DNA of 64,000 nucleotides from JAQBDA01 sp963709875 (lineage in GTDB: Bacteria; Chloroflexota; Anaerolineae; Anaerolineales; UBA4823): contig CAVPYB010000002.1 in NCBI GenBank assembly GCA_963709875.1, forward strand, positions 372,001 through 436,000, in the 5' to 3' direction. A model generated the notes under the pieces. It searched no databases. It had not been told where the DNA came from and saw only the letters and a list, made by a program, of their open reading frames with translations. Within the stretch, counting starts at the first letter, position 1. Each line of letters opens with the position of its first letter. The translations under genes were made by a program, and so were the position numbers. Below, in pieces: positions 63,976 to 64,000 of the stretch.

Positions 63976-64000
63976 ACGCCTACCCTACCCTCCTGCGCCG

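Noticed and set aside
1..64000. CRISPR array, rRNA genes or prophage structural genes
   Set aside because: No regularly spaced repeats, rRNA-like sequence or phage structural proteins were seen anywhere in the window.

Overview
The window reads as a chromosome fragment of an anaerobic Chloroflexota bacterium, most likely class Anaerolineae. This is inferred from gene content: MttB-type methyltransferases, a tungsten-type aldehyde:ferredoxin oxidoreductase, both GlnRS and GltX, and short conserved proteins of the DUF2007 and DUF192 families. No marker gene here fixes the taxon. Most of the window is GC-rich, but about 13.8 to 39.4 kb is visibly more AT-rich and has the ends of an integrated island.

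Layout. (1) 1 to 12.7 kb is one + strand operon: a peptide-type ABC importer (binding protein, two permeases, two ATPases) with three MttB-family methyltransferase genes lodged between the permeases and the ATPases, followed by a dimethylglycine/sarcosine-dehydrogenase-like fusion protein. It looks like uptake and demethylation of a methylated amine or betaine. A threonine aldolase gene converges on it. (2) 13.75 to 39.4 kb holds two tandem elements integrated at a tRNA-Arg(TCT) gene. The intact tRNA is at 39.4 kb, and two 43 bp copies of its 3' part lie at 13.75 and 37.15 kb. Element 1 (23.4 kb) carries a catabolic cluster. Element 2 (2.3 kb) carries one ATPase gene. Both share end sequences, and no integrase gene was found. 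An IS1634-type insertion sequence sits inside the right end of element 1. (3) 39.5 to 64 kb is ordinary chromosome: conserved hypotheticals, a LysM-M23 peptidase, a response regulator, EF-P, FabF/FabH, FtsH, YgfZ, a FabL-like reductase, HigBA, an enolase-superfamily gene with an acetyltransferase and an epimerase, tRNA-Gln next to glnS, gltX, and a RodA/FtsW protein.

The most interesting system is the cargo of element 1. Its genes, in order, are a ROK regulator with a consensus promoter and palindromic operator, a FucI/AraA-like isomerase, a sugar ABC importer with a doubled binding domain, a GH4 and a GH31 glycosidase, a NagB-like isomerase, a YdjC-like deacetylase, a URO-D-like protein, an FSA-type transaldolase, SuyA and SuyB (sulfolactate sulfo-lyase), a LarA-type nickel-pincer racemase, an aldehyde:ferredoxin oxidoreductase with a MoaD/ThiS-like protein, and a YeiH-type exporter. 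These fit an anaerobic route from a sulfonated sugar: glycoside cleavage, isomerisation, transaldol cleavage to sulfolactaldehyde, ferredoxin-linked oxidation to sulfolactate, racemisation, C-S lysis to pyruvate and sulfite, then sulfite export. The AOR and LarA steps would be new in this role as far as I know. Both assignments are inferences from context plus conserved residues.

Caution: several genes carry single-base indels (mttB-like 2, the doubled binding protein, the AOR, efp, and the transposase twice). Some are probably sequencing or assembly errors.
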